DNA of 64,000 nucleotides from Paucibacter sp963740455. GTDB taxonomy: Bacteria > Pseudomonadota > Gammaproteobacteria > Burkholderiales > Burkholderiaceae_C. The position numbers and the translations under genes are program-made. How positions within the stretch are numbered: position 1 is the stretch's first letter; the number at the start of each line of letters is the position of its first letter. The stretch lies in assembly GCA_963740455.1 (NCBI GenBank), contig CAVUEF010000017.1:62001-126000 (forward strand). Direction: 5' to 3'. This document shows, piece after piece, positions 24,989-32,752 of this stretch. The notes below the pieces were generated by a model that saw only the letters and a program-made list of their open reading frames with translations, did not search any database and was not told where the DNA came from.

Positions 24989-25102
24989 TCAGCCCTGGCG
25001 CTGCTTGTGGCGGGGATCGGTACAGATCACACGCACCACGCCCTTGCGGCGGATGATCTTGCAATTGCGGCACATCTTCTTTACGGATGCCGAAACCTTC
25101 AT
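24989..25102 (-). CDS. rpmJ: 50S ribosomal protein L36
   Basis: 37 aa. Starts MKVSASVKKMCRNCKIIRRK and ends VRVICTDPRHKQRQG. The zinc ligands Cys-x2-Cys, Cys and His are intact (C+ form), so growth needs zinc for this version. ATG at 25102 follows AGGAGCAGAAC. It lies between infA (57 bp upstream) and rpsM, its usual place at the end of the spc operon. Confidence 0.97.
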   Translation of the reverse strand: MKVSASVKKMCRNCKIIRRKGVVRVICTDPRHKQRQG

Positions 25103-25159
25103 GTTCTGCTCCTTGAACTCACATTAGCGCTCATGGCGCGTCCGGGTTTCATACAACGC

Positions 25160-25378
25160 TCACTTCGCCCGGAACACGATGCGAGCACGACTCAAATCGT
25201 ACGGAGTCAACTCGACCGTCACCTTGTCACCTGGGAGAATGCGTATGTAGTGCATGCGCATCTTTCCAGAGATATGGCCGAGAACGACATGTCCGTTTTC
25301 TAATTTCACGCGAAACGTCGCATTGGGCAGATTCTCAAGAATCTCGCCCTGCATTTGAATGACATCGTCTTTCGCCAT
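25160..25378 (-). CDS. infA: Translation initiation factor IF-1
   Basis: 72 aa, the canonical length, a single S1-like OB fold: MAKDDVIQMQGEILENLPNA, then FRVKLENGHVVLGHISGKMR, ending DLSRARIVFRAK. It occupies the ribosomal A site during initiation and stimulates IF-2 and IF-3. Betaproteobacteria commonly carry infA between secY and rpmJ, and it is so placed here (48 bp after secY). Some genomes in the order have a second infA elsewhere. Confidence 0.98.
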   Translation of the reverse strand: MAKDDVIQMQGEILENLPNATFRVKLENGHVVLGHISGKMRMHYIRILPGDKVTVELTPYDLSRARIVFRAK

Positions 25379-25426
25379 GCCTTCGTTTCTTGTTGCTCTC
25401 TACTTCGGTTTCAAAAAGAGCTCAGC

Positions 25427-26737
25427 TCAGCTGGCCTTGAAATTTGCTTTTTTCAACAGCGATTCGTACTGCTGACTCATGACATACGATTGCACCTGAG
25501 CCCAGAAGTCCATCGTGACAACCACGATGATCAACAAGGACGTGCCTCCAAAATAGAAGGGCACGTTGTACTTCAGGGTCAGGAATTCCGGCAGCAAGCA
25601 CACGGCGGTGATGTAAATCGCACCAGCCAATGTCAAGCGAGACAAGATCTTGTCAATATGACGAGCCGTCTGGTCGCCCGGACGAATGCCAGGGATGAAA
25701 GCGCCACTCTTCTTGAGGTTGTCGGCTGTCTCGCGGCTGTTGAACACCAGTGCGGTGTAGAAGAAACAGAAAAACACGATGGCCGACGCATACAGCATCA
25801 CATAAATTGGCTGGCCGGGCCGCATGGCGTCGGCAATGTCCTTCAACCAACGGAAGCTGTCACCCGTGGCGAACCAGCTGACCATTGTCGTCGGCAGCAA
25901 AATGATGGACGACGCAAAAATCGGAGGGATCACACCCGACATATTCAGTTTGAGCGGCAGGTGTGAAGACTGGCCGCCATACACCTTGTTGCCCACCTGA
26001 CGCTTGGCGTAGTTCACCAAGATCTTGCGCTGACCGCGTTCGACGAACACCACCACATAGGTGACCGCCACGACGATGAAAACCACAATGATGGCCGACA
26101 CGATATTCATGGCGCCGGTGCGAACCAGTTCCAGCAGACCGCCAATCGCGCCCGGCAGTCCGGCGGCAATACCGCCAAAAATCAATATCGAGATGCCGTT
26201 GCCGAGACCGCGCTCGGTGATCTGCTCACCCAGCCACATCAAGAACATGGTGCCAGCGACCAGGCTCGCCACCGCCGTCATCCTGAAACCAAAGCCCGGG
26301 CTGATCACCAAGCCGGCCTGGCTCTCCAGTGCAAGCGCAATGCTGAGCGACTGGAACAGAGCCAACCCCAATGTGCCGTAGCGGGTGTACTGCGTAATCT
26401 TGCGACGCCCGGCTTCGCCTTCCTTCTTCAAGGCCTCCAAGGTCGGCACCACATAGGTCATCAACTGCATGATGATCGACGCCGAGATGTAGGGCATGAT
26501 GCCCAGCGCAAAAACGCTGAACCGGGCCAGAGCGCCACCCGAGAACATATTGAACAGGCTCAGAATGCCGCCCTGCTGGCCTTTGAATAGCTGCAGCAAC
26601 TGGTTCGGATCGATACCAGGCACCGGAATATGCGCCCCGATGCGGTAGACCACCAAGGCCAATAGCAGGAACACAAGTCGGCGACGCAGGTCGCCGAACT
26701 TGCCGCTCTTGGCCAATTGGTTCGGGTTGGTTGCCAC
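25427..26737 (-). CDS. secY: Protein translocase subunit SecY
   Basis: 436 aa with ten hydrophobic helices, starting MATNPNQLAKSGKFGDLRRR. Plug-helix region (IPVPGIDPNQLLQLF) and conserved cytoplasmic loop ILVNYAKRQVGNKVYGGQ, with PLKLNMSGVIPPIFASS after it, are all intact. It forms the protein-conducting channel of the inner membrane with SecE (encoded at 54960-55343) and SecG, fed by SecA or the signal-recognition-particle route. It lies between rplO and infA in the spc operon. Confidence 0.99.
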   Translation of the reverse strand: MATNPNQLAKSGKFGDLRRRLVFLLLALVVYRIGAHIPVPGIDPNQLLQLFKGQQGGILSLFNMFSGGALARFSVFALGIMPYISASIIMQLMTYVVPTLEALKKEGEAGRRKITQYTRYGTLGLALFQSLSIALALESQAGLVISPGFGFRMTAVASLVAGTMFLMWLGEQITERGLGNGISILIFGGIAAGLPGAIGGLLELVRTGAMNIVSAIIVVFIVVAVTYVVVFVERGQRKILVNYAKRQVGNKVYGGQSSHLPLKLNMSGVIPPIFASSIILLPTTMVSWFATGDSFRWLKDIADAMRPGQPIYVMLYASAIVFFCFFYTALVFNSRETADNLKKSGAFIPGIRPGDQTARHIDKILSRLTLAGAIYITAVCLLPEFLTLKYNVPFYFGGTSLLIIVVVTMDFWAQVQSYVMSQQYESLLKKANFKAS

Positions 26738-26784
26738 GATGAGTTGCTTCCGTTAGGTCTTGTTCGAACTGTGACGCACGCCGC

Positions 26785-27216
26785 TCAGGCGAACGCGCCG
26801 CCGGCAGCTTCGATGGCCGCCTTGGCAGCCGCCGTCGCACCGACACCGCTGAGCTTCACCTTGCGCGTGATGGTGCCGGTATTGATCACCTTGACAACCT
26901 TGGCCATCTGCCCCACCAGACGGGCATGCTTCAGGGTCAGCATGTCAACCTCATCGGCGCCCAACAGCTCCAGGTCGGTCAGCGTGACTTCTGCGTTGTA
27001 CTTCAAGGTCGTTGATTTGAAACCGCGCTTGGGCAGGCGACGTTGCAAAGGCATCTGACCGCCTTCGAAACCCACCTTGTGATAGCCACCAGACCGGGAC
27101 TTTTGCCCCTTGTGGCCACGACCCGCTGTCTTACCCAGTCCCGAGCCGATGCCGCGACCGACGCGACGCTTGGCTTTCTTGGCGCCAGAAGCTGGCTTGA
27201 TGTCATTCAATTGCAT
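26785..27216 (-). CDS. rplO: 50S ribosomal protein L15
   Basis: 143 aa. Starts MQLNDIKPASGAKKAKRRVG, with the Gly/Arg-rich N-terminal extension (GRGHKGQKSRSGG) that threads into 23S rRNA, and a globular C-terminal half ending ...AAKAAIEAAGGAFA. A late assembly protein of the large subunit. It lies 26 bp after rpmD and 47 bp before secY. Confidence 0.99.
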   Translation of the reverse strand: MQLNDIKPASGAKKAKRRVGRGIGSGLGKTAGRGHKGQKSRSGGYHKVGFEGGQMPLQRRLPKRGFKSTTLKYNAEVTLTDLELLGADEVDMLTLKHARLVGQMAKVVKVINTGTITRKVKLSGVGATAAAKAAIEAAGGAFA

Positions 27217-27242
27217 GTGCTTGTCCTCGGTTCGCGATGTGC

Positions 27243-27425
27243 TCAGAGCACCTTCACGAGGTAGGAAATCTTGTTGATCATGCCCCGCACAGCAGGCGTG
27301 TCTTCCAACACGCGCTCGCTGTTGAGCTTGCGCAGGCCCAAGCCCGCGACGGTCGCCCGATGCGAAACACGGGTGCCGATGGGGCTGCGCACCAGCTTGA
27401 CCGTTACGGTTTTCTTGTCAGACAT
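27243..27425 (-). CDS. rpmD: 50S ribosomal protein L30
   Basis: 60 aa, typical length. MSDKKTVTVKLVRSPIGTRV opens it, and LGLRKLNSERVLEDTPAVRG is the family core. A small alpha/beta protein on the back of the large subunit. Between rpsE (24 bp) and rplO in the spc operon. Confidence 0.98.
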   Translation of the reverse strand: MSDKKTVTVKLVRSPIGTRVSHRATVAGLGLRKLNSERVLEDTPAVRGMINKISYLVKVL

Positions 27426-27449
27426 GATGGGTCTCTTTCTTCGCCGCGA

Positions 27450-27968
27450 TCAGTTGAAGATGTCTTCAACGGTCTTGCCGCGCTTGGCCGCGATATCAGC
27501 AGGTGTTGTCGATCGTTTGAGTGCATCCAAGGTCGCACGCACCATGTTGTAAGCGTTACTCGATCCATGGCTCTTGGCCACGATGTCGGTGACGCCCAAC
27601 ACATTGAACACGGCGCGCATCGGACCGCCGGCAATGATGCCGGTACCGGCGGGCGCGGGCATCATCATCACGCTGGCCGCGCCGTGCTCACCCTTCACCA
27701 TGTGGTGAATGGTGCCGCTCTTCAAGCTGACCTTGACCATGTTGCGGCGCGCCGACTCCATGGCCTTTTGCACCGCAACCGGCACTTCCTTGGCCTTGCC
27801 CTTGCCCATGCCGACGCGACCATCGCCATCGCCAACGACGGTCAAAGCCGCGAAGCTGAGCGTACGCCCACCCTTCACGACCTTGGTGACGCGATTGACG
27901 GCGATCATCTTCTCTTTCAGACCGTCGTCATTGCCTTCGGTGGCTGCGCGGGGTTGAAACTTTGCCAT
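27450..27968 (-). CDS. rpsE: 30S ribosomal protein S5
   Basis: 172 aa. The double-stranded RNA-binding-like N-domain (EKMIAVNRVTKVVKGGRTLS, FAALTVVGDGDGRVGMGKGKA) is followed by the C-domain with MPAPAGTGIIAGGPMRAVFN. It guards decoding accuracy and helps unwind mRNA at the entry tunnel. The VKGGR loop where spectinomycin-resistance changes arise is unaltered. It lies 38 bp after rplR. Confidence 0.99.
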   Translation of the reverse strand: MAKFQPRAATEGNDDGLKEKMIAVNRVTKVVKGGRTLSFAALTVVGDGDGRVGMGKGKAKEVPVAVQKAMESARRNMVKVSLKSGTIHHMVKGEHGAASVMMMPAPAGTGIIAGGPMRAVFNVLGVTDIVAKSHGSSNAYNMVRATLDALKRSTTPADIAAKRGKTVEDIFN

Positions 27969-28006
27969 TTTCGAAATCCTTCGTCGCTTCTGCGCTTATT
28001 CGGCGC

Positions 28007-28372
28007 TTAGAACTGCAAGCCTGCTTCGCGAGCGGCTTCAGCCAAGGCCTTGACACGCCCGTGGTAGGCGAAGCCCGCACGGTCGAAGGCCACTTTTTCT
28101 ATCCCGGCAGCCTTGGCTTTTTCAGCAATTCGCTTGCCGATGATCTGCGCTGCGGCCACGTTGCCACCACTGCCCGAAGCGGCGAGTTGGTCGCGCACCT
28201 CCTTCTCGACGGTGGAGGCTGTGGCAAGCACCTTTGTGCCGTCGTCTGAAATGACGCTGGCGTAAATATGCAAATTGGAGCGGAACACCGTCAGGCGCGC
28301 CACGCGTTGCAAAGCGATACGTACGCGGGTTTGACGCGAGCGACGGATGCGCTGATCTTTTTTGTTCAACAT
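28007..28372 (-). CDS. rplR: 50S ribosomal protein L18
   Basis: 121 aa. Basic N-terminus MLNKKDQRIRRSRQTRVRIA, core HIYASVISDDGTKVLATAST, and the ending KVAFDRAGFAYHGRVKALAE with REAGLQF are all standard. It binds 5S rRNA together with L5 (rplE, 29654-30208) in the central protuberance. Eleven bp after rplF. Confidence 0.99.
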   Translation of the reverse strand: MLNKKDQRIRRSRQTRVRIALQRVARLTVFRSNLHIYASVISDDGTKVLATASTVEKEVRDQLAASGSGGNVAAAQIIGKRIAEKAKAAGIEKVAFDRAGFAYHGRVKALAEAAREAGLQF

Positions 28373-28383
28373 ATCGCTGCCCT

Positions 28384-28917
28384 TTACTTCTTCTTGGTCT
28401 CTTTGATCGAGACCTTCTCGTTGGCGTAGCGGATGCCTTTGCCCTTGTAGGGTTCGGGCGGACGGAAGGCGCGCACTTCGGCAGCCAACTGTCCCACTGC
28501 TTGACGGTCCGCACCCTTGATCAGGATCTCGGTCTGGGTCGGAGTCTCGACCTTGATGCCAACCGGCATGTCTTTCACCACCGGATGCGAGAAGCCGATT
28601 TGCAGATTCAGCTTTTGCCCCTGGGCCTGGGCGCGATATCCAACGCCCACCAAGGACAGCTTCTTCTCAAAGCCCTTGCTCACTCCGTTGACCATGCCGG
28701 CCACCAGAGCACGCATCGTGCCGCTCATGGCATTGGCTGCGGTCGAGTCGTTGGCGGGGGAAAACGTCAACTGCCCCCCCTCGCTCTTAACGTTGACCAG
28801 AGGATTGACGGCGCGCACAAGCGTGCCCATCGAACCCTTGATGCTGATTTGTTCTGCGCTGATCGCGACGTCCACACCTTGGGGGACGACGATCGGCATT
28901 TTTCCAACGCGGGACAT
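28384..28917 (-). CDS. rplF: 50S ribosomal protein L6
   Basis: 177 aa with the two homologous L6 domains; starts MSRVGKMPIVVPQGVDVAIS and holds the C-terminal motif RPPEPYKGKGIRYANEKVSI. The open frame reaches 28950, but a start at ATG 28917 with AAGGAGATAAGACA before it matches the family. It lies near the sarcin-ricin loop where elongation factors bind. Eighteen bp after rpsH. Confidence 0.99.
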   Translation of the reverse strand: MSRVGKMPIVVPQGVDVAISAEQISIKGSMGTLVRAVNPLVNVKSEGGQLTFSPANDSTAANAMSGTMRALVAGMVNGVSKGFEKKLSLVGVGYRAQAQGQKLNLQIGFSHPVVKDMPVGIKVETPTQTEILIKGADRQAVGQLAAEVRAFRPPEPYKGKGIRYANEKVSIKETKKK

Positions 28918-28934
28918 TGTCTTATCTCCTTGCG

Positions 28935-29330
28935 TCAGGCGACGTAGCAAAGCACTTCGCCACCGATACCGGTCTGACGTGCTTTACGGTCAGTCATCAC
29001 ACCTTGCGGCGTAGTGACAATCGCCACACCCATGCCATTCATGACCTGGGGAATATCGTGACGGCCCTTGTAAATGCGCAGGCCTGGCCGGCTCACGCGC
29101 TCGATACGCTCGATGACAGGACGGCCGGCGTAGTACTTCAACGCGATCTCGAGTTGCGGCTTGGCGGCTTCGCCACGCACCGCAAAGCTGTCGATATAGC
29201 CTTCGTCCTTCAGGACTTGGGCAATCGCCACCTTCACCTTCGAGGACGGCATCGTCACGCTGACCTTCGCGACGCTCTGGGCGTTACGAATGCGAGTCAG
29301 CATATCGGCGATAGGATCACTCATGCTCAT
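28935..29330 (-). CDS. rpsH: 30S ribosomal protein S8
   Basis: 131 aa. Starts MSMSDPIADMLTRIRNAQSV; AGGAG lies 9 nt before ATG 29330, while a start two codons later at 29324 is also possible. The C-terminal 16S-binding motif (GVAIVTTPQGVMTDRKARQ) is intact. In E. coli, S8 represses spc operon translation at the rplE start; the corresponding site was not assessed. It lies 25 bp after rpsN. Confidence 0.99.
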   Translation of the reverse strand: MSMSDPIADMLTRIRNAQSVAKVSVTMPSSKVKVAIAQVLKDEGYIDSFAVRGEAAKPQLEIALKYYAGRPVIERIERVSRPGLRIYKGRHDIPQVMNGMGVAIVTTPQGVMTDRKARQTGIGGEVLCYVA

Positions 29331-29355
29331 TTGCGATTTCTCCTAATCGAGCCGA

Positions 29356-29661
29356 TTACCAGCTGGCCTTGACGACACCAGGGATGTCGCCCTTGAACGC
29401 CAGCTCGCGGATCTTGTTGCGACCCAAACCGAACTTGCGGAATGTGCCGCGAGGACGGCCTGTCAATGCGCAACGGTTGCGCTGACGGGTCGGGTAGGCA
29501 TTGCGGGGGAACTTCTGCAGTTCCAGACGTGCCGCATAGCGCTCTTCATCAGACTTCTTCGCGTCGTTGATGATGGCCTTCAGTTCCGCATATTTCTTAG
29601 CGTACTTGGCAACCAGCATTTCACGCTTGAGTTCGCGCTGTATGAGCGAGAGTTTAGCCAC
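29356..29661 (-). CDS. rpsN: 30S ribosomal protein S14
   Basis: 101 aa, the long C-minus form without zinc cysteines: starts MAKLSLIQRELKREMLVAKY, with FPRNAYPTRQRNRCALTGRP and the ending DIPGVVKASW. It contacts 16S rRNA in the head of the small subunit. Its ATG (29661) overlaps the rplE stop by 8 bp, suggesting translational coupling. Confidence 0.99.
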   Translation of the reverse strand: MAKLSLIQRELKREMLVAKYAKKYAELKAIINDAKKSDEERYAARLELQKFPRNAYPTRQRNRCALTGRPRGTFRKFGLGRNKIRELAFKGDIPGVVKASW

Positions 29662-30208
29662 GGATCACCTCAGTCTTGAACGGGAATTTGAAGGCCGCCA
29701 GCAGCGCCTTGCATTCGTCATCACTCTTCGCCGACGTCGTGATGCTGATGTTCAACCCACGCACGGCATCGACCTTGTCATAGTCCACTTCCGGGAAGAT
29801 GATCTGCTCTTTGACGCCGATGTTGTAGTTGCCACGACCGTCGAACGAGCGCGCTGAAATACCGCGGAAGTCACGCACACGTGGCAACGCGATGGTGACA
29901 AAGCGATCCAGGAATTCGTACATCCGCACGCCGCGCAAAGTCACCATGCAGCCGATCGGAACCATTTCGCGGATCTTGAACCCGGCGATCGCCTTTTTCG
30001 ACTTGGTGACGACGGGCTTTTGGCCGGCAATCTTGGTCAGGTCGCTCACGGCATGGTCCATCACCTTCTTGTCGGCGACAGCCTCGCTCACACCCATATT
30101 CAGTGTGATCTTGGTGATGCGCGGCACTTCCATGACGGACTTGTAGCCAAACTTCTGCACGAGGTCCGGCAGCACTTTTTCGCGGTAAAACGCTTGCAAA
30201 CGAGCCAT
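29654..30208 (-). CDS. rplE: 50S ribosomal protein L5
   Basis: 184 aa. Family start MARLQAFYREKVLPDLVQKF at ATG 30208; the upstream part of the open frame is a shadow of rplX. RITKITLNMGVSEAVADKKV, KIREMVPIGCMVTLRG and GISARSFDGRGNYNIGVKEQ are signature segments. With L18 it binds 5S rRNA and touches P-site tRNA. It follows rplX by 10 bp and overlaps rpsN by 8 bp. Confidence 0.99.
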   Translation of the reverse strand: MARLQAFYREKVLPDLVQKFGYKSVMEVPRITKITLNMGVSEAVADKKVMDHAVSDLTKIAGQKPVVTKSKKAIAGFKIREMVPIGCMVTLRGVRMYEFLDRFVTIALPRVRDFRGISARSFDGRGNYNIGVKEQIIFPEVDYDKVDAVRGLNISITTSAKSDDECKALLAAFKFPFKTEVIRG

Positions 30209-30218
30209 GTCGAACCCC

Positions 30219-30536
30219 TTAAGCCTTGATCTGTTCGCCGGTCGACTTGTAGACGCGCACCTTCTTGCCGTCGCCGAGCAACTTGATACCCACGCGATCG
30301 GCCTTACCGGATGCGGCGTTATAGATCGCCACGTTGGATTGATGGATCGGCATCGTCTTGTCAACCACACCGCCCGTGGTCCCCTTCATGGGATTGGGCT
30401 TGACGTGTTTCTTGACGACATTGACGCCGTCGACGACGACATGGTCGACGTCGACGCGCAGCGACACGCTGCCGCGCTTACCTTTGTCGCGGCCGGTCAA
30501 TACGATGACCTGGTCGCCTTTACGAATCTTGTTCAT
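30219..30536 (-). CDS. rplX: 50S ribosomal protein L24
   Basis: 105 aa. KOW motif near the start (KIRKGDQVIVLTGRDKGKRG), then VNVVKKHVKPNPMKGTTGGV. Start ATG 30536 (MNKIRKG) fits the family; the frame runs 10 codons upstream. An assembly initiator of the large subunit binding the 5' part of 23S rRNA. It lies 26 bp after rplN. Confidence 0.99.
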   Translation of the reverse strand: MNKIRKGDQVIVLTGRDKGKRGSVSLRVDVDHVVVDGVNVVKKHVKPNPMKGTTGGVVDKTMPIHQSNVAIYNAASGKADRVGIKLLGDGKKVRVYKSTGEQIKA

Positions 30537-30562
30537 GGCAGTACCTTTGACTGTGGCTGCGC

Positions 30563-30931
30563 TCAAAGCACTTCGGGTGCCAGCGACACGATCTTCATGA
30601 AACGCTCGGTACGCAGTTCACGCGTAACCGGGCCGAAGATGCGCGTACCGATGGGTTCGAGCTTGGCATTCAGCAGCACAGCTGCATTACCGTCGAATTT
30701 GATCAAAGAACCATCCTGACGGCGCACGCCCTTGGCGGTGCGCACGACCACGGCGCTATAGACTTCGCCCTTCTTGACGCGTCCACGCGGCGCAGCTTCT
30801 TTGATGCTGACCTTGATGATGTCGCCAATTCCGGCATACCTGCGCCTGGAGCCACCGAGCACCTTGATACACATGACGGATTTAGCGCCAGTGTTGTCTG
30901 CGACATCAAGTCGCGATTGCATTTGAATCAT
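30563..30931 (-). CDS. rplN: 50S ribosomal protein L14
   Basis: 122 aa. Starts MIQMQSRLDVADNTGAKSVM at ATG 30931, ends GPVTRELRTERFMKIVSLAP-EVL; the family is highly conserved and length is normal. It lies at the subunit interface near the factor-binding region. First gene of the spc operon, as in E. coli. A good sigma70 promoter (31110-31139) and a roughly 170-nt structured leader precede it. Confidence 0.99.
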   Translation of the reverse strand: MIQMQSRLDVADNTGAKSVMCIKVLGGSRRRYAGIGDIIKVSIKEAAPRGRVKKGEVYSAVVVRTAKGVRRQDGSLIKFDGNAAVLLNAKLEPIGTRIFGPVTRELRTERFMKIVSLAPEVL

Positions 30932-31010
30932 GTCTGTACCCAACTTCTCCCGCTGCAAGCACAAGTGCTGCGGCGGTCAGTCTTGGGCCCGTAAGCCAGT
31001 CTCGCAAAAT

Positions 31011-31089
31011 CCTCACATTTGTGAGGGCGGCACGAGCCCGGTGATTTTGGGCGGAACTGGAGTCCGGCTACGCCGTGTGACGTAGCCGG
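31011..31089 (-). promoter_or_regulatory. Structured leader of the rplN (spc) operon
   Basis: Within the transcribed leader stand a 9-bp hairpin (CCGGCTACG with CGTAGCCGG, 31064-31089, itself flanked by TGGA/TCCA) and a 6-bp hairpin (CCTCAC-AAAT-GTGAGG, 31011-31026) with CAAAAT/ATTTTG outside it on either side. No U-run follows either stem, so these look like regulatory folds rather than terminators. Binding by a ribosomal protein is a guess. Confidence 0.45.
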
Positions 31090-31109
31090 TGAATCCAGCG
31101 AAGCGTTAG

Positions 31110-31139
31110 ATTATGCAGTGAGTTGTGGCCCGTTGTCAA
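31110..31139 (-). promoter_or_regulatory. Sigma70-type promoter of the spc operon (rplN)
   Basis: Minus strand TTGACA (31134-31139, perfect -35), 18-bp spacer, CATAAT (31110-31115, 5 of 6 for -10). It lies between the peroxiredoxin stop (31199) and rplN, giving a leader of about 170 nt. Confidence 0.8.
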
Positions 31140-31198
31140 CGGGCTTGCTGCAAATAGTTCTGCAATCGTCTTCGAATACTTGCCGTGGCAGGCTTGGG

Positions 31199-31714
31199 TC
31201 AGGCCAGGACTTGCTTGGTCTGGATCAGCATCGTATTGGCGTCGCTCACTTCGAACTTGCCGGGCGCCTCGATGTTCAGCGTCTTGACGACACCATCGAC
31301 GACCAGCATCGAGTAGCGCTGCGAGCGCAATCCCATGCCGCGCGCTGTCAAGTCCAACGTCAGTCCGGTGGCTTTGGCAAAATTGGCACTTCCATCGGCC
31401 ATCATGCGCACCGTGCCGGCTGTAGCCTGGTCGCGTGCCCAGGCACCCATGACAAAGGCGTCATTCACCGAAATGCACCAGATTTCGTCCACACCCGTCG
31501 CCCTCAGGGCTTCAGCGTGCTGTTTATAGCCCGGAACATGCTGAGCCGAGCAGGTCGGCGTAAACGCACCAGGCAGTGCGAAGATGGCAATCGCCTTACC
31601 CGCTGTCGCTAGTTCAATATCGACCGTGTTCGGCCCTACGCTGCAGCCATTGCCTTCGACTTCGACGAATTCCTGCAGGCTGCCAGCGGGCAGCTTGTCA
31701 CCAATCTTGAGCAT
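31199..31714 (-). CDS. Peroxiredoxin (Prx5/redoxin family)
   Basis: 171 aa. Thioredoxin-fold peroxidase: FALPGAFTPTCSAQHVPGY carries the peroxidatic Cys55 with the PxxxT/SxxC surroundings; a second Cys at 80 (IWCISVND) and one at 24 could resolve the disulfide. It reduces H2O2 and alkyl hydroperoxides, using glutathione/glutaredoxin or thioredoxin. Start ATG 31714 is backed by AGGAG; the frame is open 8 codons more. It stands between rpsQ and rplN, the S10/spc operon boundary, where no gene lies in E. coli. A 9-bp inverted repeat sits upstream (31769-31806). Confidence 0.93.
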   Translation of the reverse strand: MLKIGDKLPAGSLQEFVEVEGNGCSVGPNTVDIELATAGKAIAIFALPGAFTPTCSAQHVPGYKQHAEALRATGVDEIWCISVNDAFVMGAWARDQATAGTVRMMADGSANFAKATGLTLDLTARGMGLRSQRYSMLVVDGVVKTLNIEAPGKFEVSDANTMLIQTKQVLA

Positions 31715-31768
31715 GTGAGTCTCCTGTTGTTGAATCAAAGCCGCAAAGCCCTGACGGGCTAAACGGCA

Positions 31769-31806
31769 AGCGGCCGATGCGCCACTATTCCAGCGTTTCG
31801 GCCGCT
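31769..31806. repeat. Inverted repeat between rpsQ and the peroxiredoxin gene
   Basis: AGCGGCCGA and TCGGCCGCT pair perfectly over 9 bp around a 20-nt loop. It follows the rpsQ stop by 40 bp and precedes the peroxiredoxin start by 55 bp, so it could end or attenuate the S10 transcript. No U-tract. Confidence 0.5.
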
Positions 31807-31845
31807 ATGGCGAAGCGAGGGTTCCATCCCCACTCGCGATATGTC

Positions 31846-32115
31846 TTAGACGTTTTGTGCTTTTGCAACCAATCGGGTCACAACCCAATTCTTGGTCTTC
31901 GACAGTGGGCGGCTCTCAGAGATTTCAACCATGTCGCCCTGCTTGTACTCGCCCGTCTCGTCGTGAGCGTGGTACTTGCGTGAGCGGGCTACGATCTTTC
32001 CGTACAACTCGTGCTTGGTGCGACGTTCCACTTGCACGGTGACTGTCTTGGTGCGCTTGTCGCTTACCACGCGACCCACCAGGGTGCGGGTATTCGTTTC
32101 TTGAGCTTGCGTCAT
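31846..32115 (-). CDS. rpsQ: 30S ribosomal protein S17
   Basis: 89 aa, an OB-fold protein: starts MTQAQETNTRTLVGRVVSDK, with KTVTVQVERRTKHELYGKIV and the family motif DMVEISESRPLSKTKNWVV. A primary 16S rRNA binder. It overlaps the end of rpmC by 4 bp. Last gene of the S10 operon here; rplN is not adjacent because a peroxiredoxin gene intervenes. Confidence 0.99.
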   Translation of the reverse strand: MTQAQETNTRTLVGRVVSDKRTKTVTVQVERRTKHELYGKIVARSRKYHAHDETGEYKQGDMVEISESRPLSKTKNWVVTRLVAKAQNV

Positions 32116-32312
32116 TTCGCGGCTCCCTTCTTCTTCTCGACCAATATGGTCTTGGCACGAGCAATATCGCGACGGGTCTTACCCAGCACGGTGTGATTGC
32201 TCAACTGCTGAGTCGCCTTTTGCATGCGCAGGCCAAAGTGTGCCTTCAGCAGGTCGGACACTTCCTTTTCGAGGGCGGCCACGTCCTTGCTGCGCAGTTC
32301 AGATGCATTCAT
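32112..32312 (-). CDS. rpmC: 50S ribosomal protein L29
   Basis: 66 aa, two-helix hairpin: MNASELRSKDVAALEKEVSD, then HFGLRMQKATQQLSNHTVLG, ending KKKGAAK. It sits at the tunnel exit next to L23, near the docking site of trigger factor and SRP. The stop overlaps the rpsQ start (ATGA arrangement) and it follows rplP by 21 bp. Confidence 0.98.
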   Translation of the reverse strand: MNASELRSKDVAALEKEVSDLLKAHFGLRMQKATQQLSNHTVLGKTRRDIARAKTILVEKKKGAAK

Positions 32313-32333
32313 TGGTTTCTCCGTTAGTGCGCG

Positions 32334-32750
32334 TCAAGTGCCAATCTGGCGCGTGACAAACACGGTGCGCAGCGGCAGTTTGGCCGAAGCCAGCAGGAAC
32401 GCTTCGCGGGCCAGCTCCTCTGCCACGCCATTGATCTCATAGAGCACCTTGCCGGGCTGAATTTCCGCCACGTAATACTCGGGGTTGCCCTTGCCGTTGC
32501 CCATGCGGACCTCGGCAGGCTTATGCGAGATGGGCTTATCAGGAAAGATGCGTATCCAGATGCGGCCGCCACGCTTCACGTGACGAGAAATCGCACGTCG
32601 TGCAGCTTCGATCTGGCGGGCCGTCAAGCGGCCGCGCTCGGTGGCCTTCAGACCGAAGTCACCAAAGGACACATTAGCGCCCCGAGTGGCAACACCGGTA
32701 TTGCGGCCCTTTTGCTCCTTGCGGAATTTGCGGCGAGCGGGTTGCAGCAT
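32334..32750 (-). CDS. rplP: 50S ribosomal protein L16
   Basis: 138 aa. MLQPARRKFRKEQKGRNTGV begins it; the conserved RAISRHVKRGGRIWIRIFPD and GKGNPEYYVAEIQPGKVLYE follow. It organises the A-site region of the peptidyl-transferase centre. Two bp after rpsC. Confidence 0.99.
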   Translation of the reverse strand: MLQPARRKFRKEQKGRNTGVATRGANVSFGDFGLKATERGRLTARQIEAARRAISRHVKRGGRIWIRIFPDKPISHKPAEVRMGNGKGNPEYYVAEIQPGKVLYEINGVAEELAREAFLLASAKLPLRTVFVTRQIGT

Positions 32751-32752
32751 GT

